DNA from: Paenibacillus tyrphae
GTDB lineage: Bacteria; Bacillota; Bacilli; Paenibacillales; NBRC-103111
Assembly (NCBI RefSeq): GCF_027925525.1
Contig: NZ_BSDJ01000007.1
Location: 227,293-291,292, forward strand
Length of the DNA: 64,000 bases
Direction: 5' to 3'
Positions 51,804-61,400 of the stretch are shown here, piece by piece (the stretch's first letter is position 1; every line of letters starts with the position of its first letter). The notes beneath the pieces were generated by a model, which saw only the letters and a program-made list of their open reading frames with translations, made no database searches and was not told the DNA's origin. A program made the position numbers and the translations under genes.

Positions 51804-53573
51804 TCAGGCGCTCGTCGGCTCCAGCGCCAGCGTAAACGGCTGCGGCTTGGCCGAAGCGTCCGGCGGGAAGTATACGATGAGCAGTTGCTCGCTTGTCCGG
51901 TCCAGCTCTCCGCTCTGCAAGTAACGGTCCAGCCGGAACGGCAGCTTTTCGATCATGACATGCTTATGCAGCTCCTTCTCCCCGATGCCCAGTGCGGCGA
52001 ACGAGACGGATACCGACTCAGGCTGCTCGGCAAGCAGCCGCAAATAATCGGACTGCCGGGGCTTGTCCAAGGTGAAGTCCCACCAAATTTTGCGCGGCTT
52101 ATACTTGTGGTTCAGGAAATAATCCAGCTTCATCAAGCCTTCGATGACGTCAAGCTTGGCCGTGCCGCGATGCTTCAGGAACGCATGAAGCCGGGTGAAC
52201 AAATCCTCAAGCTGGTGTCCGATTTTTTGCCAGCCCCGCTCCTCCCAATAATCGCCGAACTCTTGGAAGAAGTCGAAGGCCGATGTAAATTCGCGCTCGA
52301 TCAAATACCGGACCGTATGGTCCATCCGATGGGCGTTCCAGTATTTTTCCAGCACGTCCTCCACCCTCTTGATCCGTACCAAATCCGAGAACGGCAAAAT
52401 CTTGTTGCCGAGAATTTCATACGGCGCATGGTCCATGTAGAGGTAACCGTATTTTTCCGCATCGTGGCGCATCCCGGTGCCGCGAAGCATTTTCAGAAAC
52501 CCGAGCTGCAATTCCTCAGGACCTAGGGCGAAGACGTCGTTGAACGTCTTCCGGAACGAGTTGTAGTCTTCCTCAGGCAGTCCGGCAATCAGATCGAGAT
52601 GCTGGTCGATTTTGCCGCTTTCCTTCACCTTCGTCACCGTACGGGTCAGCTTGGCGAAGTTTTGGCGGCGCTTGACGAGGCTGTTGGTCAGATCGTTCGT
52701 CGACTGCACCCCGATTTCGAAACGGAATATGCCGGGCGGCGCGTTCTCCGCCAAATAATCGAGCACTTCCGGCCGCATAATGTCCGCCGTAATCTCGAAC
52801 TGGAACACGCAGCCGCTGTGGTTTTGGATTAGAAATTCGAACATTTCCATGGCGTAATCGCGCTTAATGTTAAATGTCCGGTCCACGAACTTGATCAGCT
52901 TCGCTCCGGATCGGATCAGATAAAGCAGGTCGCTCTTGGTCCGCTCCAAATCAAAATAACGCACGCCTACCTCGATGGAAGACAGACAAAATTGACAGCT
53001 GAACGGACAGCCGCGGCTTGTCTCGAAATACACAACCCGGTTCGCCAGGCTCGGGACATCTTCCGCAAAGCGATGCGGCGTCGGAATATCGTCCAAGGCC
53101 AACTTCGGCCGCGGCGGGTTGATGACGACCCGTCCCTCTTTGTTGCGGTAGGCGAGGCCGAAGACGCTGTATAGAGCGCGGTCTCCTTCAAGCTCCGTCA
53201 GCAGGTGATGGAGTGTCTCCTCCCCTTCCCCGACGACGATGAAATTGACTTGCGGCAGCCGGTTCATCCAATACTCCGTATCGTAGGAAACCTCCGGACC
53301 GCCCAAAACGACGATCAGCTCGGGCATGATCTTCTTGAGCATGCTGACTACGACGATCGTTTCTTCGATGTTCCAGATATAACAGGAAAATCCAACAACG
53401 TCTGGTTTGCGCTGATAAATGTCGGATACGATGTTCATCGCCGGGTCCTTGATCGTGTATTCGGCAATCTGGATGCCGGGAAAATCGTGCTGGCTGAACG
53501 CCTTCAAATACCGGAGTGCGAGCGAAGTGTGAATATATTTGGCGTTTAACGTCGATAAGACAATAGTTTTCAT
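51804..53573 (-). CDS. B12-binding-like radical SAM protein with DUF4080 tail
   Basis: 589 residues. The N-terminal domain (STLNAKYIHTSLALRYLKAF, then VVGFSCYIWNIEETI and ELIVVLGGPEVSYD) is a cobalamin-binding-type Rossmann fold. The radical SAM Cys are in TSRGCPFSCQFCLSSIE (CxxxCxxC). FVDRTFNIKRDYAMEMFEFL and RFEIGVQSTNDLTN follow, and a DUF4080 domain fills the last 150 residues. Such proteins are widespread and uncharacterised in Bacillales; a methylation or rearrangement chemistry is likely. It appears monocistronic. Confidence 0.88.
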   Translation of the reverse strand: MKTIVLSTLNAKYIHTSLALRYLKAFSQHDFPGIQIAEYTIKDPAMNIVSDIYQRKPDVVGFSCYIWNIEETIVVVSMLKKIMPELIVVLGGPEVSYDTEYWMNRLPQVNFIVVGEGEETLHHLLTELEGDRALYSVFGLAYRNKEGRVVINPPRPKLALDDIPTPHRFAEDVPSLANRVVYFETSRGCPFSCQFCLSSIEVGVRYFDLERTKSDLLYLIRSGAKLIKFVDRTFNIKRDYAMEMFEFLIQNHSGCVFQFEITADIMRPEVLDYLAENAPPGIFRFEIGVQSTNDLTNSLVKRRQNFAKLTRTVTKVKESGKIDQHLDLIAGLPEEDYNSFRKTFNDVFALGPEELQLGFLKMLRGTGMRHDAEKYGYLYMDHAPYEILGNKILPFSDLVRIKRVEDVLEKYWNAHRMDHTVRYLIEREFTSAFDFFQEFGDYWEERGWQKIGHQLEDLFTRLHAFLKHRGTAKLDVIEGLMKLDYFLNHKYKPRKIWWDFTLDKPRQSDYLRLLAEQPESVSVSFAALGIGEKELHKHVMIEKLPFRLDRYLQSGELDRTSEQLLIVYFPPDASAKPQPFTLALEPTSA

Positions 53574-53651
53574 GGGAATTCCGTACCTCTTTACTTATCC
53601 ATTTTCGTATTGAACAGTATCCCTATTCTACCGCGAAACGAAACCGAACAC

Positions 53652-53687
53652 AAAAAAAAGAAAATGGAACGTGACGTCCCATTTTCC
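53652..53687 (-). terminator. Terminator after the small coiled-coil gene
   Basis: On the minus strand GAAAATGGGACGT pairs with ACGTTCCATTTTC and is followed by eight Ts. Confidence 0.85.
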
Positions 53688-53692
53688 CAAAA

Positions 53693-53920
53693 CTAATACA
53701 AAGACTCTTGTACAGGCAGGCTGTCCGGCTCAGGGGCCAGCGCAGCAAGCATAAATTCGTCCTGCCCCTCTTCCTTCCACATGTTGGCCTGGGTCAACAA
53801 CTGCTCCTCCACCTGCTCCTTTTGCGTTACCAATGCTTCGATATTGCCCTCGGAACGCTCGATATTGTCCTGCAATCGATTGCGCTCCGCCAGTCTCTTG
53901 GCCAATTGGTACAAAATCAT
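53693..53920 (-). CDS. Small coiled-coil hypothetical protein
   Basis: 75 residues, almost entirely helical with heptad Leu/Ile/Gln (LAERNRLQDNIERSEGNIEA, VTQKEQVEEQLLTQANMW) and an acidic Pro-rich C-terminal end. There is no membrane segment. The terminator right behind it and the GAAGGGAC upstream support expression, though the ribosome-binding site is weak. The function is unknown. Confidence 0.6.
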   Translation of the reverse strand: MILYQLAKRLAERNRLQDNIERSEGNIEALVTQKEQVEEQLLTQANMWKEEGQDEFMLAALAPEPDSLPVQESLY

Positions 53921-53990
53921 GATCTAAAAATCGTCCCTTCGCATCGAATATTATTGTCTTCATGTTACCCGGTAAACATTAAGACAACAT

Positions 53991-54027
53991 TAGGAGAATA
54001 TAAACAAAAGGTTAAAATTCTCCTTTT
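53991..54027. repeat. Inverted repeat in the gap before the ABC exporter genes
   Basis: AGGAGAAT and ATTCTCCT arms enclose a 17-base AT-rich loop, followed by TTTTCTC on the plus strand. No plus-strand gene ends here, so a regulatory site for the minus-strand small coiled-coil gene is as likely as a terminator. The rest of 53921-54149 shows no gene. Confidence 0.4.
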
Positions 54028-54149
54028 CTCTATATATGCAGCATGATGAGCATAGTATTTCCCATTTTTAAGAAAAAAATGTGGAATTTTCGAGCGGAAG
54101 GGCCGGTGTCGTCTGTAAAGCAGCGGCCTGGACAGGAGTCCCAGCCGGC

Positions 54150-55247
54150 TTATTCCCACCGGAACGTAAAGCTTGCCACGATAAACGCGACGAGGAGCCA
54201 GCCGCCTAGAAGCGCCGCTTCCGTCCAGACGACGGAAAGTCCCGCTCCTACGTTCATCACCTGACGCAGCGCTGTCGTCAAATGGGAAATCGGCAGCAGC
54301 TTGACGATCGGCTGAAGGAACTCCGGCATATTCTTGATCGGGAAGAAGACACCGCCCAGGAACAGCATCGGAAACGAGATGAAACCGGCGATCGGCCCGG
54401 CGCTCTCCGGCGTTTTGGCCAGACCGGCTATGATAAAACCGATCGACATGAATGCCAGTGTCCCGAGCACGATGAAGCCGAGCAGCAGCAGCCAGGAGCC
54501 GTTCACCTGCGTGCCGAAAAAGACCGAACCGACGACCAGCACAATGACGGCCTGCAAGCCGTTGAGCAGCAGCCGCGCCGTAATCTGCGACGCGATAAAC
54601 GTCGAAGCTTTCAGCGTCGTGCTCTGCATCCGCCGCAGGATGCCCCGCTCCCGCCACGAAGCGATCTGCCCCGCCACCCCGTTCAGGTTGTTGGACATAA
54701 TCATCATGGCGACGATGCCCGGCACCAGGAAGTCGATATAGCTGAGCTTCAGCGACTGCACGCCTTCCGGCCGGATCGTAATTTTCGGCGTGTAGCCCGA
54801 CAGCTTTTTGTCGATTCCGTCGACGACCGGAGCCAGTACCTGCAGCCCGATTTGCGAGGTGGCGGCATTCGTTTCGTCGTAATACACTTTGATCGCAGCG
54901 GCTGCCCCCGTGCTCCCCGGCTTCGTTTGTTCCTCATAGCCCTTCGGAATGACGAGCACAAGCTGGTAATCACCGCGTTTCAGCGTCTCCAGCTCGGGAT
55001 TTAATTCGGAGGCCGCGTTCAGCCGCAGGATCGGGTTGTCCTGCAGCGCCTTCACCAGCGCTTCGGAAGCGGCCGTCCGGTCCTCATCGACGATGGCCCC
55101 GGAGACGGAGACCGGATTGCCCTTGCCGAGAAACGAGCCCAGCATGACCATGAAGAAGATCGGAAAAAGCAGCGTCCAGAACAGCACCTGCCGGTTGCGG
55201 GCGAACAGCCGCAGCTGGGCAAGTGTCAGATGAATGTAAGCGTTCAT
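54150..55247 (-). CDS. ABC-2 type transporter permease
   Basis: 365 residues from an ATG with GAGGGAAG upstream. One N-terminal helix (RQVLFWTLLFPIFFMVMLGS) precedes an extracytoplasmic domain (VSGAIVDEDRTAASEAL, IPKGYEEQTKPGSTG), and a bundle of five helices follows (about 165-360), as in ABC2_membrane_3 proteins. LVPGIVAMMIMSNNLNGVAG is typical of daunorubicin-type export permeases. The start overlaps the stop of the ATPase gene by four bases, so a homodimer permease with the ATPase is expected. The substrate could be an antibiotic, a lipid or a wall precursor. Confidence 0.92.
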   Translation of the reverse strand: MNAYIHLTLAQLRLFARNRQVLFWTLLFPIFFMVMLGSFLGKGNPVSVSGAIVDEDRTAASEALVKALQDNPILRLNAASELNPELETLKRGDYQLVLVIPKGYEEQTKPGSTGAAAAIKVYYDETNAATSQIGLQVLAPVVDGIDKKLSGYTPKITIRPEGVQSLKLSYIDFLVPGIVAMMIMSNNLNGVAGQIASWRERGILRRMQSTTLKASTFIASQITARLLLNGLQAVIVLVVGSVFFGTQVNGSWLLLLGFIVLGTLAFMSIGFIIAGLAKTPESAGPIAGFISFPMLFLGGVFFPIKNMPEFLQPIVKLLPISHLTTALRQVMNVGAGLSVVWTEAALLGGWLLVAFIVASFTFRWE

Positions 55248-56203
55248 GCTTCCCTCAAGCTCCTTCCCGTCATGTGGATGAAGACGTCCTCCAGCGTGGC
55301 CGTCCGGGTCTGCAGCTCCTGCACTCGCCATCCCTGCGCTTCCGCCCGGCCGATCAGATCGACGAGCGAGGTTTGCAGATGGTCGGTATACAGCACGAAA
55401 ATGTCTTTACGCTGATCCACCTGCTTCACCTCGCTTACTTCCCCTAGCGCTTCCGTTACAGCCGTCTGTCGCTCCTCGCTCCAAGCGTCAGCGCCTTCCA
55501 GCCGGAATTCAATGGCGCTGTCGGACTGCAGGTTGCGGACCAGATTCCGGGGCGTATCGAGCGCGATCACCTGCCCGCTGTCCATTAAGCAGATACGGTC
55601 GCACAAAGTATGCGCCTCTTCCATGTAATGCGTGCTGAGCACGATCGTTTTGCCGCGTTCCTTGAGCCTTAGCACGATGTCCCACAGCATCCGCCTGGCC
55701 TGCGGGTCCAGACCTGTCGTCGGCTCGTCCAAAAAGACCACCTGCGGATCGTTCACAAGCGCCAGCGCAATCGCCAGACGCTGCTTTTGCCCGCCGGAGA
55801 GGTTTTTGACGCGGTCGTTGCGTTTTTCCTGCAAAATCATATCTTCCAGCAGCGGCTCGATCGGGACGGAGCTCGGGTAAAAGCTGGCGTACATGCGGAC
55901 GATCTCGTGTACTTTCAACAGATCGAACAGCGAGGTGGATTGCAGTTGGACGCCGATCACCTGCTTGACTCGATTCAGCTGCGTCCGGGTATCGAAGCCT
56001 GCCACAATCGCATGCCCTCCATCCGGCCGACGGAGCCCCTCGATCATTTCCATTGTGGTCGTCTTGCCTGCGCCGTTCGGTCCGAGCAGCCCGAATACCT
56101 CGCCTTGATATACTTCGAAATGGACACCTTTTACGGCCGTAAAATCCCCGTACCGTTTAACTAAACCGTCCGCCTTAATCATCGTTTCCGCCATCGGCAA
56201 CAT
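55244..56203 (-). CDS. ABC transporter ATP-binding protein
   Basis: 319 residues with AAAGGAG before the ATG. Walker A is GPNGAGKTTT, the signature LSGGQKQRLAIAL, Walker B VVFLDEPTTGLDPQ, with the switch His in VLSTHYMEEAH. A C-terminal extension past residue 225 is like that of daunorubicin-resistance DrrA ATPases. It powers the ABC-2 permease encoded next to it. A role in export or resistance is inferred from family. Confidence 0.95.
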   Translation of the reverse strand: MLPMAETMIKADGLVKRYGDFTAVKGVHFEVYQGEVFGLLGPNGAGKTTTMEMIEGLRRPDGGHAIVAGFDTRTQLNRVKQVIGVQLQSTSLFDLLKVHEIVRMYASFYPSSVPIEPLLEDMILQEKRNDRVKNLSGGQKQRLAIALALVNDPQVVFLDEPTTGLDPQARRMLWDIVLRLKERGKTIVLSTHYMEEAHTLCDRICLMDSGQVIALDTPRNLVRNLQSDSAIEFRLEGADAWSEERQTAVTEALGEVSEVKQVDQRKDIFVLYTDHLQTSLVDLIGRAEAQGWRVQELQTRTATLEDVFIHMTGRSLREA

Positions 56204-56363
56204 CTTCAGCTCCTTTGGGGGCGTTGTTGGAAAAAGCTACAGCTAGAGTATACCATTCGGCCGACGGAGATGCCTAATCTTATGCACGGAGCCCGTTTCG
56301 CCAATCCGGCCCGGTCATGGTATAGTAAGAACATCGATTTGACAAGAAACGGAGAGAACGGCA

Positions 56364-57845
56364 ATGAGCTCTGAATGGGAAAAGAACCGCGATTCTTCGC
56401 GTCCGCAGGGAAAAAGACCGGAAGCCGCGCGTAAGCCTGGCGGGAAGAAGCCTGCGGCAAGCCGGCCCGCGACGGCAGAGGATCTGAGAGCCGGCGACCG
56501 GATCGTGGTCACGATCAAGCGGATTGGCATTAACGGCGAAGGCGTCGGCTATTACAAGCGCAAAGCGGTTTTCATCGACGGAACGCTGCCGGAGGAAGTC
56601 GTCAAAGCGACGGTGACGAAGGTCGAACCGAGCTATATCACGGCCAAGCTAGTGGAAGTGGAAAAGGCTTCGCCGCACCGTCAAAAGCCGCCCTGTCCCG
56701 TCTACGACAGCTGCGGGGGCTGCCAGCTTCAGCATATGACGTACGAGGCTCAGCTGCGTGCCAAGGAGGAGTTAGTACGGGAAGCGTTCCGACGCTATGC
56801 AGGCATGGAAACGGCCCCGATCCGGCCGATTCTCGGCATGGACAACCCTTGGAGCTACCGGAACAAGGCGCAGCTGCAGCTCGGCCGCGCAGGCGAGCAG
56901 GTCGTTGCGGGCTTGTACTCCCCCGGCACGCATAAGCTCGTGGACATTACCGGCTGCGCGATACACGATCCGGCGATCAACCGGGTCACGGAGACGGTCG
57001 CCAAGCTGCTTGGCGAGCTGGACATCCCCGTCTACAACGAGCGGACCCGCCAAGGCGTCGTCCGAACCATCGTAGCCCGGGTAGGCCGGCAAACCGGGGA
57101 GATCCAGCTCACGCTCATCACCGCGGCGGACCGCATTCCGGACCGCGAACGGCTCGTCCGCCGCATCCGCGACGAGCTGCCGCAGGTGACGACTATCGCG
57201 CAAAATTTGAATCGAGAAGCTTCTCCGCTCATTTTCGGCGCGAAAACGACGGTGCTGTGGGGCAAGGAGCGGCTGGACGAGACACTCGGCGACGTCCGCT
57301 TCTCCCTCTCCCCGCGCGCCTTCTTCCAGTTGAACCCGGAGCAAACGGTGAAGCTGTACGACGCGGTCCGTGAAGCGTCCGCGCTGACCGGCGAAGAGCT
57401 TGTCGTCGACGCCTACTGCGGCACCGGCACGATTGGGCTCTGGCTCGCCCCGCACGCCCGCGAGGTGCGCGGCATCGAGCTTATCCCCGAGGCGGTCGAC
57501 GACGCCCGGGACAATGCCCGGGCGAGCGGCGCCGCGAACGCCCGCTTCTTCGTCGGGCGCGCCGAGCAGCTGCTGCCCGAATGGGTGCAGCGCGGCATCC
57601 GCCCCGACGTCGTCGTGGTCGACCCGCCGCGCACCGGCTGCGAGCGCCCGCTGCTGCTCGCACTCGCCGAGGCGAAGCCGGCACGACTCGTCTACGTGTC
57701 GTGCAATCCGTCCACCCTGGCAAAGGACTGCCAGGTACTGCTTGGGCAAGGCTATCGGCTGGACTGGATCCAGCCGGTGGACATGTTCCCGCAGACAGCG
57801 CATGTGGAGTGCGTGGTAAGGATATATCGGGACGGGGAGCATTGA
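56364..57845 (+). CDS. rlmD: 23S rRNA (uracil-5-)-methyltransferase, RlmD/RumA family
   Basis: 493 residues. A basic N-terminal tail and a TRAM domain (about 40-100, VVTIKRIGINGEGVGYYKRK) precede an iron-sulfur cysteine set (CPVYDSCGGCQLQHM) and the methyltransferase core. Core marks are AFFQLNPEQTVKLYDAV, VVDAYCGTGTIGLWLAP, VVVDPPRTGCERP and the catalytic Cys in LVYVSCNPSTLAKDC. It methylates uridine in 23S rRNA. The last 15 codons (HVECVVRIYRDGEH then stop) are repeated twice downstream as direct repeats, suggesting that mobile DNA has used this 3' end as target. The reading frame itself is intact. Confidence 0.93.
   Translation: MSSEWEKNRDSSRPQGKRPEAARKPGGKKPAASRPATAEDLRAGDRIVVTIKRIGINGEGVGYYKRKAVFIDGTLPEEVVKATVTKVEPSYITAKLVEVEKASPHRQKPPCPVYDSCGGCQLQHMTYEAQLRAKEELVREAFRRYAGMETAPIRPILGMDNPWSYRNKAQLQLGRAGEQVVAGLYSPGTHKLVDITGCAIHDPAINRVTETVAKLLGELDIPVYNERTRQGVVRTIVARVGRQTGEIQLTLITAADRIPDRERLVRRIRDELPQVTTIAQNLNREASPLIFGAKTTVLWGKERLDETLGDVRFSLSPRAFFQLNPEQTVKLYDAVREASALTGEELVVDAYCGTGTIGLWLAPHAREVRGIELIPEAVDDARDNARASGAANARFFVGRAEQLLPEWVQRGIRPDVVVVDPPRTGCERPLLLALAEAKPARLVYVSCNPSTLAKDCQVLLGQGYRLDWIQPVDMFPQTAHVECVVRIYRDGEH
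57800..57845 (+). repeat. att-like repeat copy 1 (3' end of rlmD)
   Basis: This 46-bp block covers the last codons and stop of rlmD. It is nearly identical to copies at 57941-57986 (one mismatch) and 58083-58115 (33 bp). It is the copy that completes the functional gene and so would be the host-side attachment site. Confidence 0.7.
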
Positions 57846-58082
57846 CATAGATCGGATGGAGATCAATGACAGTATGTTCCCGCATACAATAAATTAAGCA
57901 GGGGTCGAGTGCGGGAATATATATTCCTTTCATGCACAAGGCACGTGGAGTGCGTGGTAAGGATATATCGGGACGGGGAGCATTGATGTACAAGGGATGA
58001 AGAGTTTTTGAGATTATGTTCCTGCATTCAAAAAATGCGAGTGGAGTTGAGTGCGGTAACATATATCCCTTTTACGCACAAG
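57846..58082 (+). repeat. Tandem ~141-bp repeat units behind rlmD
   Basis: Units begin at 57800, 57941 and 58083, giving periods of 141 and 142. Each spacer contains ATGTTCC-C/T-GCA, then a TGCGG-x-AA arm forming an inverted repeat (GTTCCCGCA against TGCGGGAA in the first), an AT-rich ATATAT stretch and GCACAAGGCA before the next 46-bp block. Spacers are diverged while the 46-bp block is conserved. The coding end of rlmD has the same ATGTTCCCGCA at 57783-57793, so the unit likely includes part of the gene. No ORF is present here. Confidence 0.65.
57941..57986 (+). repeat. att-like repeat copy 2
   Basis: It matches copy 1 over 46 bases with one mismatch (C for T at the fourth base), including a non-functional stop codon position. 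Confidence 0.7.
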
Positions 58083-58115
58083 GCATGTGGAGTGCGTGGT
58101 AAGGATATATCGGGA
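58083..58115 (+). repeat. att-like repeat copy 3 (truncated), start of the AT-rich segment
   Basis: It matches copy 1 over 33 bases and then diverges. It lies just before a terminator and the drop in GC content. As the outermost copy it may mark the left end of an inserted element. Confidence 0.65.
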
Positions 58116-58135
58116 GAAGTAAGATAAATAAACGC

Positions 58136-58166
58136 AGCCCTCTTAAACGCAAGAGGGCTATTTTTC
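58136..58166 (+). terminator. Terminator downstream of rlmD and its repeats
   Basis: AGCCCTCTT-AAACGC-AAGAGGGCT followed by ATTTTTC. It probably served rlmD before the repeats separated them; now it lies 290 bases from the stop. Confidence 0.8.
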
Positions 58167-58284
58167 ATGTAATAAGAATGCCTCAAAAATACAAAGAGTA
58201 AGACTTCCCTTTATGGGAATTCATTTAACTTATGGGGTATTTATAAACAACTTGTCCCTTTTTATTATTAATATTTGTGGTTCA

Positions 58285-58293
58285 TGGTATAAT
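58285..58293 (+). promoter_or_regulatory. Extended -10 promoter for the STAND NTPase gene
   Basis: TGGTATAAT contains an extended -10 (TG-N-TATAAT), about 125 bases before the start codon. The -35 region is AT-rich without a clear hexamer. The rest of 58167-58415 shows no gene. Confidence 0.45.
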
Positions 58294-58415
58294 TTTACTA
58301 TTCAATTTTCATAGTTAGACAGTAGTACAGCTATCTTATACGATAAACACGTTCTTTAGAAAAATTATATTGGTAGAAATGAGAAATGCTTACTTAAACA
58401 TTGGGAGGTATCACA

Positions 58416-61400
58416 ATGTCAAAGTTGACAGATATAAAACAAAAAATATTACAGCTCGATGGCGGGCCATTTCAGGATTTGTGTGATGCATATTTATATA
58501 AATTAGGATACGAAAATGTACTATCATTGGGGATGAAATCCGGAACCATGAAAACTACAAAAGGTATCCCGGACACATATTTTCTTGATCCAAGAGGAAA
58601 GTATATTTTTGTTATGTACACTGCTCAGCAAAAAAACGTATATGAAAAAATATATGCAGATATTTGCGACTGTTTGAATCCCAAGAAAACAGGAGTAGAG
58701 GTATCAGAAATTGCTGAAATTATCTATTGTCATACCTCGGCTAATTTGTCTGCAGGGAGAAACAAAGAGTTGCGCGATTTTTGTTCGTCCAATGGGATAT
58801 TACTTCAATTATATGGAATAGATGAAATAGCAAGTAACATTTATACTCGATTTCACGGAATATCACGCGATTCCTTAGGGATACCTATAAGCACCGAACA
58901 GATCTCTGATATTATGGAATTCATATCTGTTTATGACTCGAATGGAATGGTAGCTCCGCTGTCAACCACCTTCCAGTTTAGAGAAAAAGAAATCATTGAA
59001 GTATTAACCAAGATAGAAAATGCCAGTGTTACAATAATAACAGGACCTGCAGGAGTAGGAAAAACACGACTGGCTTTGGAGTGCTGCCAAAAATACGCAT
59101 CTGAAAACAGCTATAGATTGTTTTGCATTCAAAGCAATCGCCTTCCTATATATGAAGATTTAAAAGTATTTTTAGAAACCCCCAGAAAATATCTTCTGCT
59201 AATCGATGATGCAAATCAAATTTCTGGATTACAGCATGTTCTACAGTATCTTAGAAAGTATAAACTAGGTTATGATGTGAAAATCGTAATGACAGTGAGA
59301 GACTACGCAAGACAAGCAACCATTCATGATGTTCGCGATTTTACAATTCCAGAACTTTGTACAATCGGCACATTTTCAGATGAAGAAATAAAGAAACTCT
59401 TAGAGGTTAATTTACAGATATTAAACTCAAACTATCTAGATAAGATTGTCAGAATTGCTGAGGGAAATGCGAGGCTTGCTATCATTGCGGGAAAGCTTGC
59501 GGTTGAAACACAATCGTTATTAAGTATTAAAGATGCCACCCAATTATATGAAGGGTATTATGGTAAGTTTATAAAATATAACATTTTCGATCAAGATAGA
59601 GATTTGTGTGCTGTGGCAGGCATAATTGCTTTTCTCACAGTAATAAACCTCGAGCAATTAGAAAACTTGATGCCTGTTTTGGAAAAATTAAATATATCGA
59701 ATAATTCGTTTATTAAATGCGCTTATCGATTACATGAATTGGAATTGGTTGATATCTACAACGATAAGGCTGCAAAAATATCCGATCAGTGTCTAGGTAA
59801 TTATCTACTTTCATATGTATTTATAAAGAAACGAGTCATTCCGTTATCAGTTATGCTTAAAGCTTGTTTCGGAAAATATAGGCTACGTGTAATTAATGCG
59901 ATTAACACTCTTGCCAATATCTTCGCTTCTCAGGATATACACCAACAACTTGAAAAAGAGGTTTGTATTGCATGGGATGATTTTGAAAAATCAAAGAGTC
60001 CTTTGTTTTTTGATTTTGTAAAAGTATTTCATCGTATTAGACCAACTGAAACGCTACTGATGCTAAAAGAAAGAATTGATACATTACCTCACGGAATCTT
60101 TGATATTAATTCTATTGATTTTGAGAAAGAGAGTCGTAATAATAGCCTAAATGACGATATTTTAATGATTCTAGGTGGATTCTACGATAGAAATGATCTG
60201 CCGGAAGCTTTGGATTTATTATTCGAATATTACAAAAAATCACCACAAAATTTCATGGATTTTTATCACACAATCAACAATTGGTTTAGTATTAAAAAAG
60301 ATTCACATCGCTATGACTATTGGACACAAATTCAACTGATAAATAAATTTATTGAGCATGCTGATACATGGAAAAATGAAAATGTATGCATTCTTTTTAT
60401 TAGAGTTGCTGCTGAGTTCTTGAAACTGTATTTTTCACCTTCAGAAGCAGGGAGAGGGAATACAATCATTATGTATCGAATATCAGTTCAAGTAAGCGAT
60501 GGTTCAAAAAAATATCGAGAAATGATCTGGAACAGTTTATTTGAATTGTATCAAAATGAAGCATATCAACTAGAAATTGAAACAATAATCAAGGAATATG
60601 GACACTTCAGTAGAGATAAGATAGAGCGAGAATTGGTTCAGTTTGATTGCCAGATTATTGTCCGCTTTTTCCATGATCTTTTTTCCCCGCTCAGACTATC
60701 ACATTGCATTATTGCAAAAACAGTAGCAGAACAATTTAATCGTCACGATATAGATTTACGACCATATTTATCAGATTACCTAAGTAGTTCTGATTTTCTT
60801 ATTTATAAGATTCTAAAGGGTGAACGTCACTTAGAAGAGTTCGATTGGGAGAAGGAAAGGGAGTTAAAAGAATCTGACATTAGAACGCTATTAAAAGATT
60901 GTACGGAAGAAACGATTGTAAATATAGTTCGAATATGTGCAAATTATCAGAAGTATAATCCTAAAAATACCTGGGATTTTGGTAATGGGCTACAGTACGC
61001 ATTTAATCATCTGGCAATTAATAAAGAACTTTTTTTATATGCCGTTGATGTTTACCTATATCATAATACACCTGTCTACCTGTATCCCGATCCTATAGTT
61101 AATAAGTTAATTGAGTTTGTTGGTACTGAACGAACTAACGAAATTATTAACAAATTTGAATTTGACCAAAGAAATGAATGGCAGTTTTCTTTCTACAAGA
61201 ATCTGCCCTCTAAAGCTATTTCGAAACCAATAATACAAAGCTTATACGCCTTTTTCTCCTCAGATGAGGGTAATATTACTTCAACATCATATAGAGAAAT
61301 AGATTTTTTGGAAAGATATAGACATCATGACGACGAGATATTTGTAAAAGCAAGCAGAATTATTATGAGAAAGTACGATAACTCCCCTTCCATGATAAGA

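Noticed and set aside
57846..58115. 141-bp units considered as a CRISPR-like array
   Set aside because: Spacers are too long and mutually similar, and the repeat is the end of rlmD; an attachment-site or tandem-duplication origin fits better.
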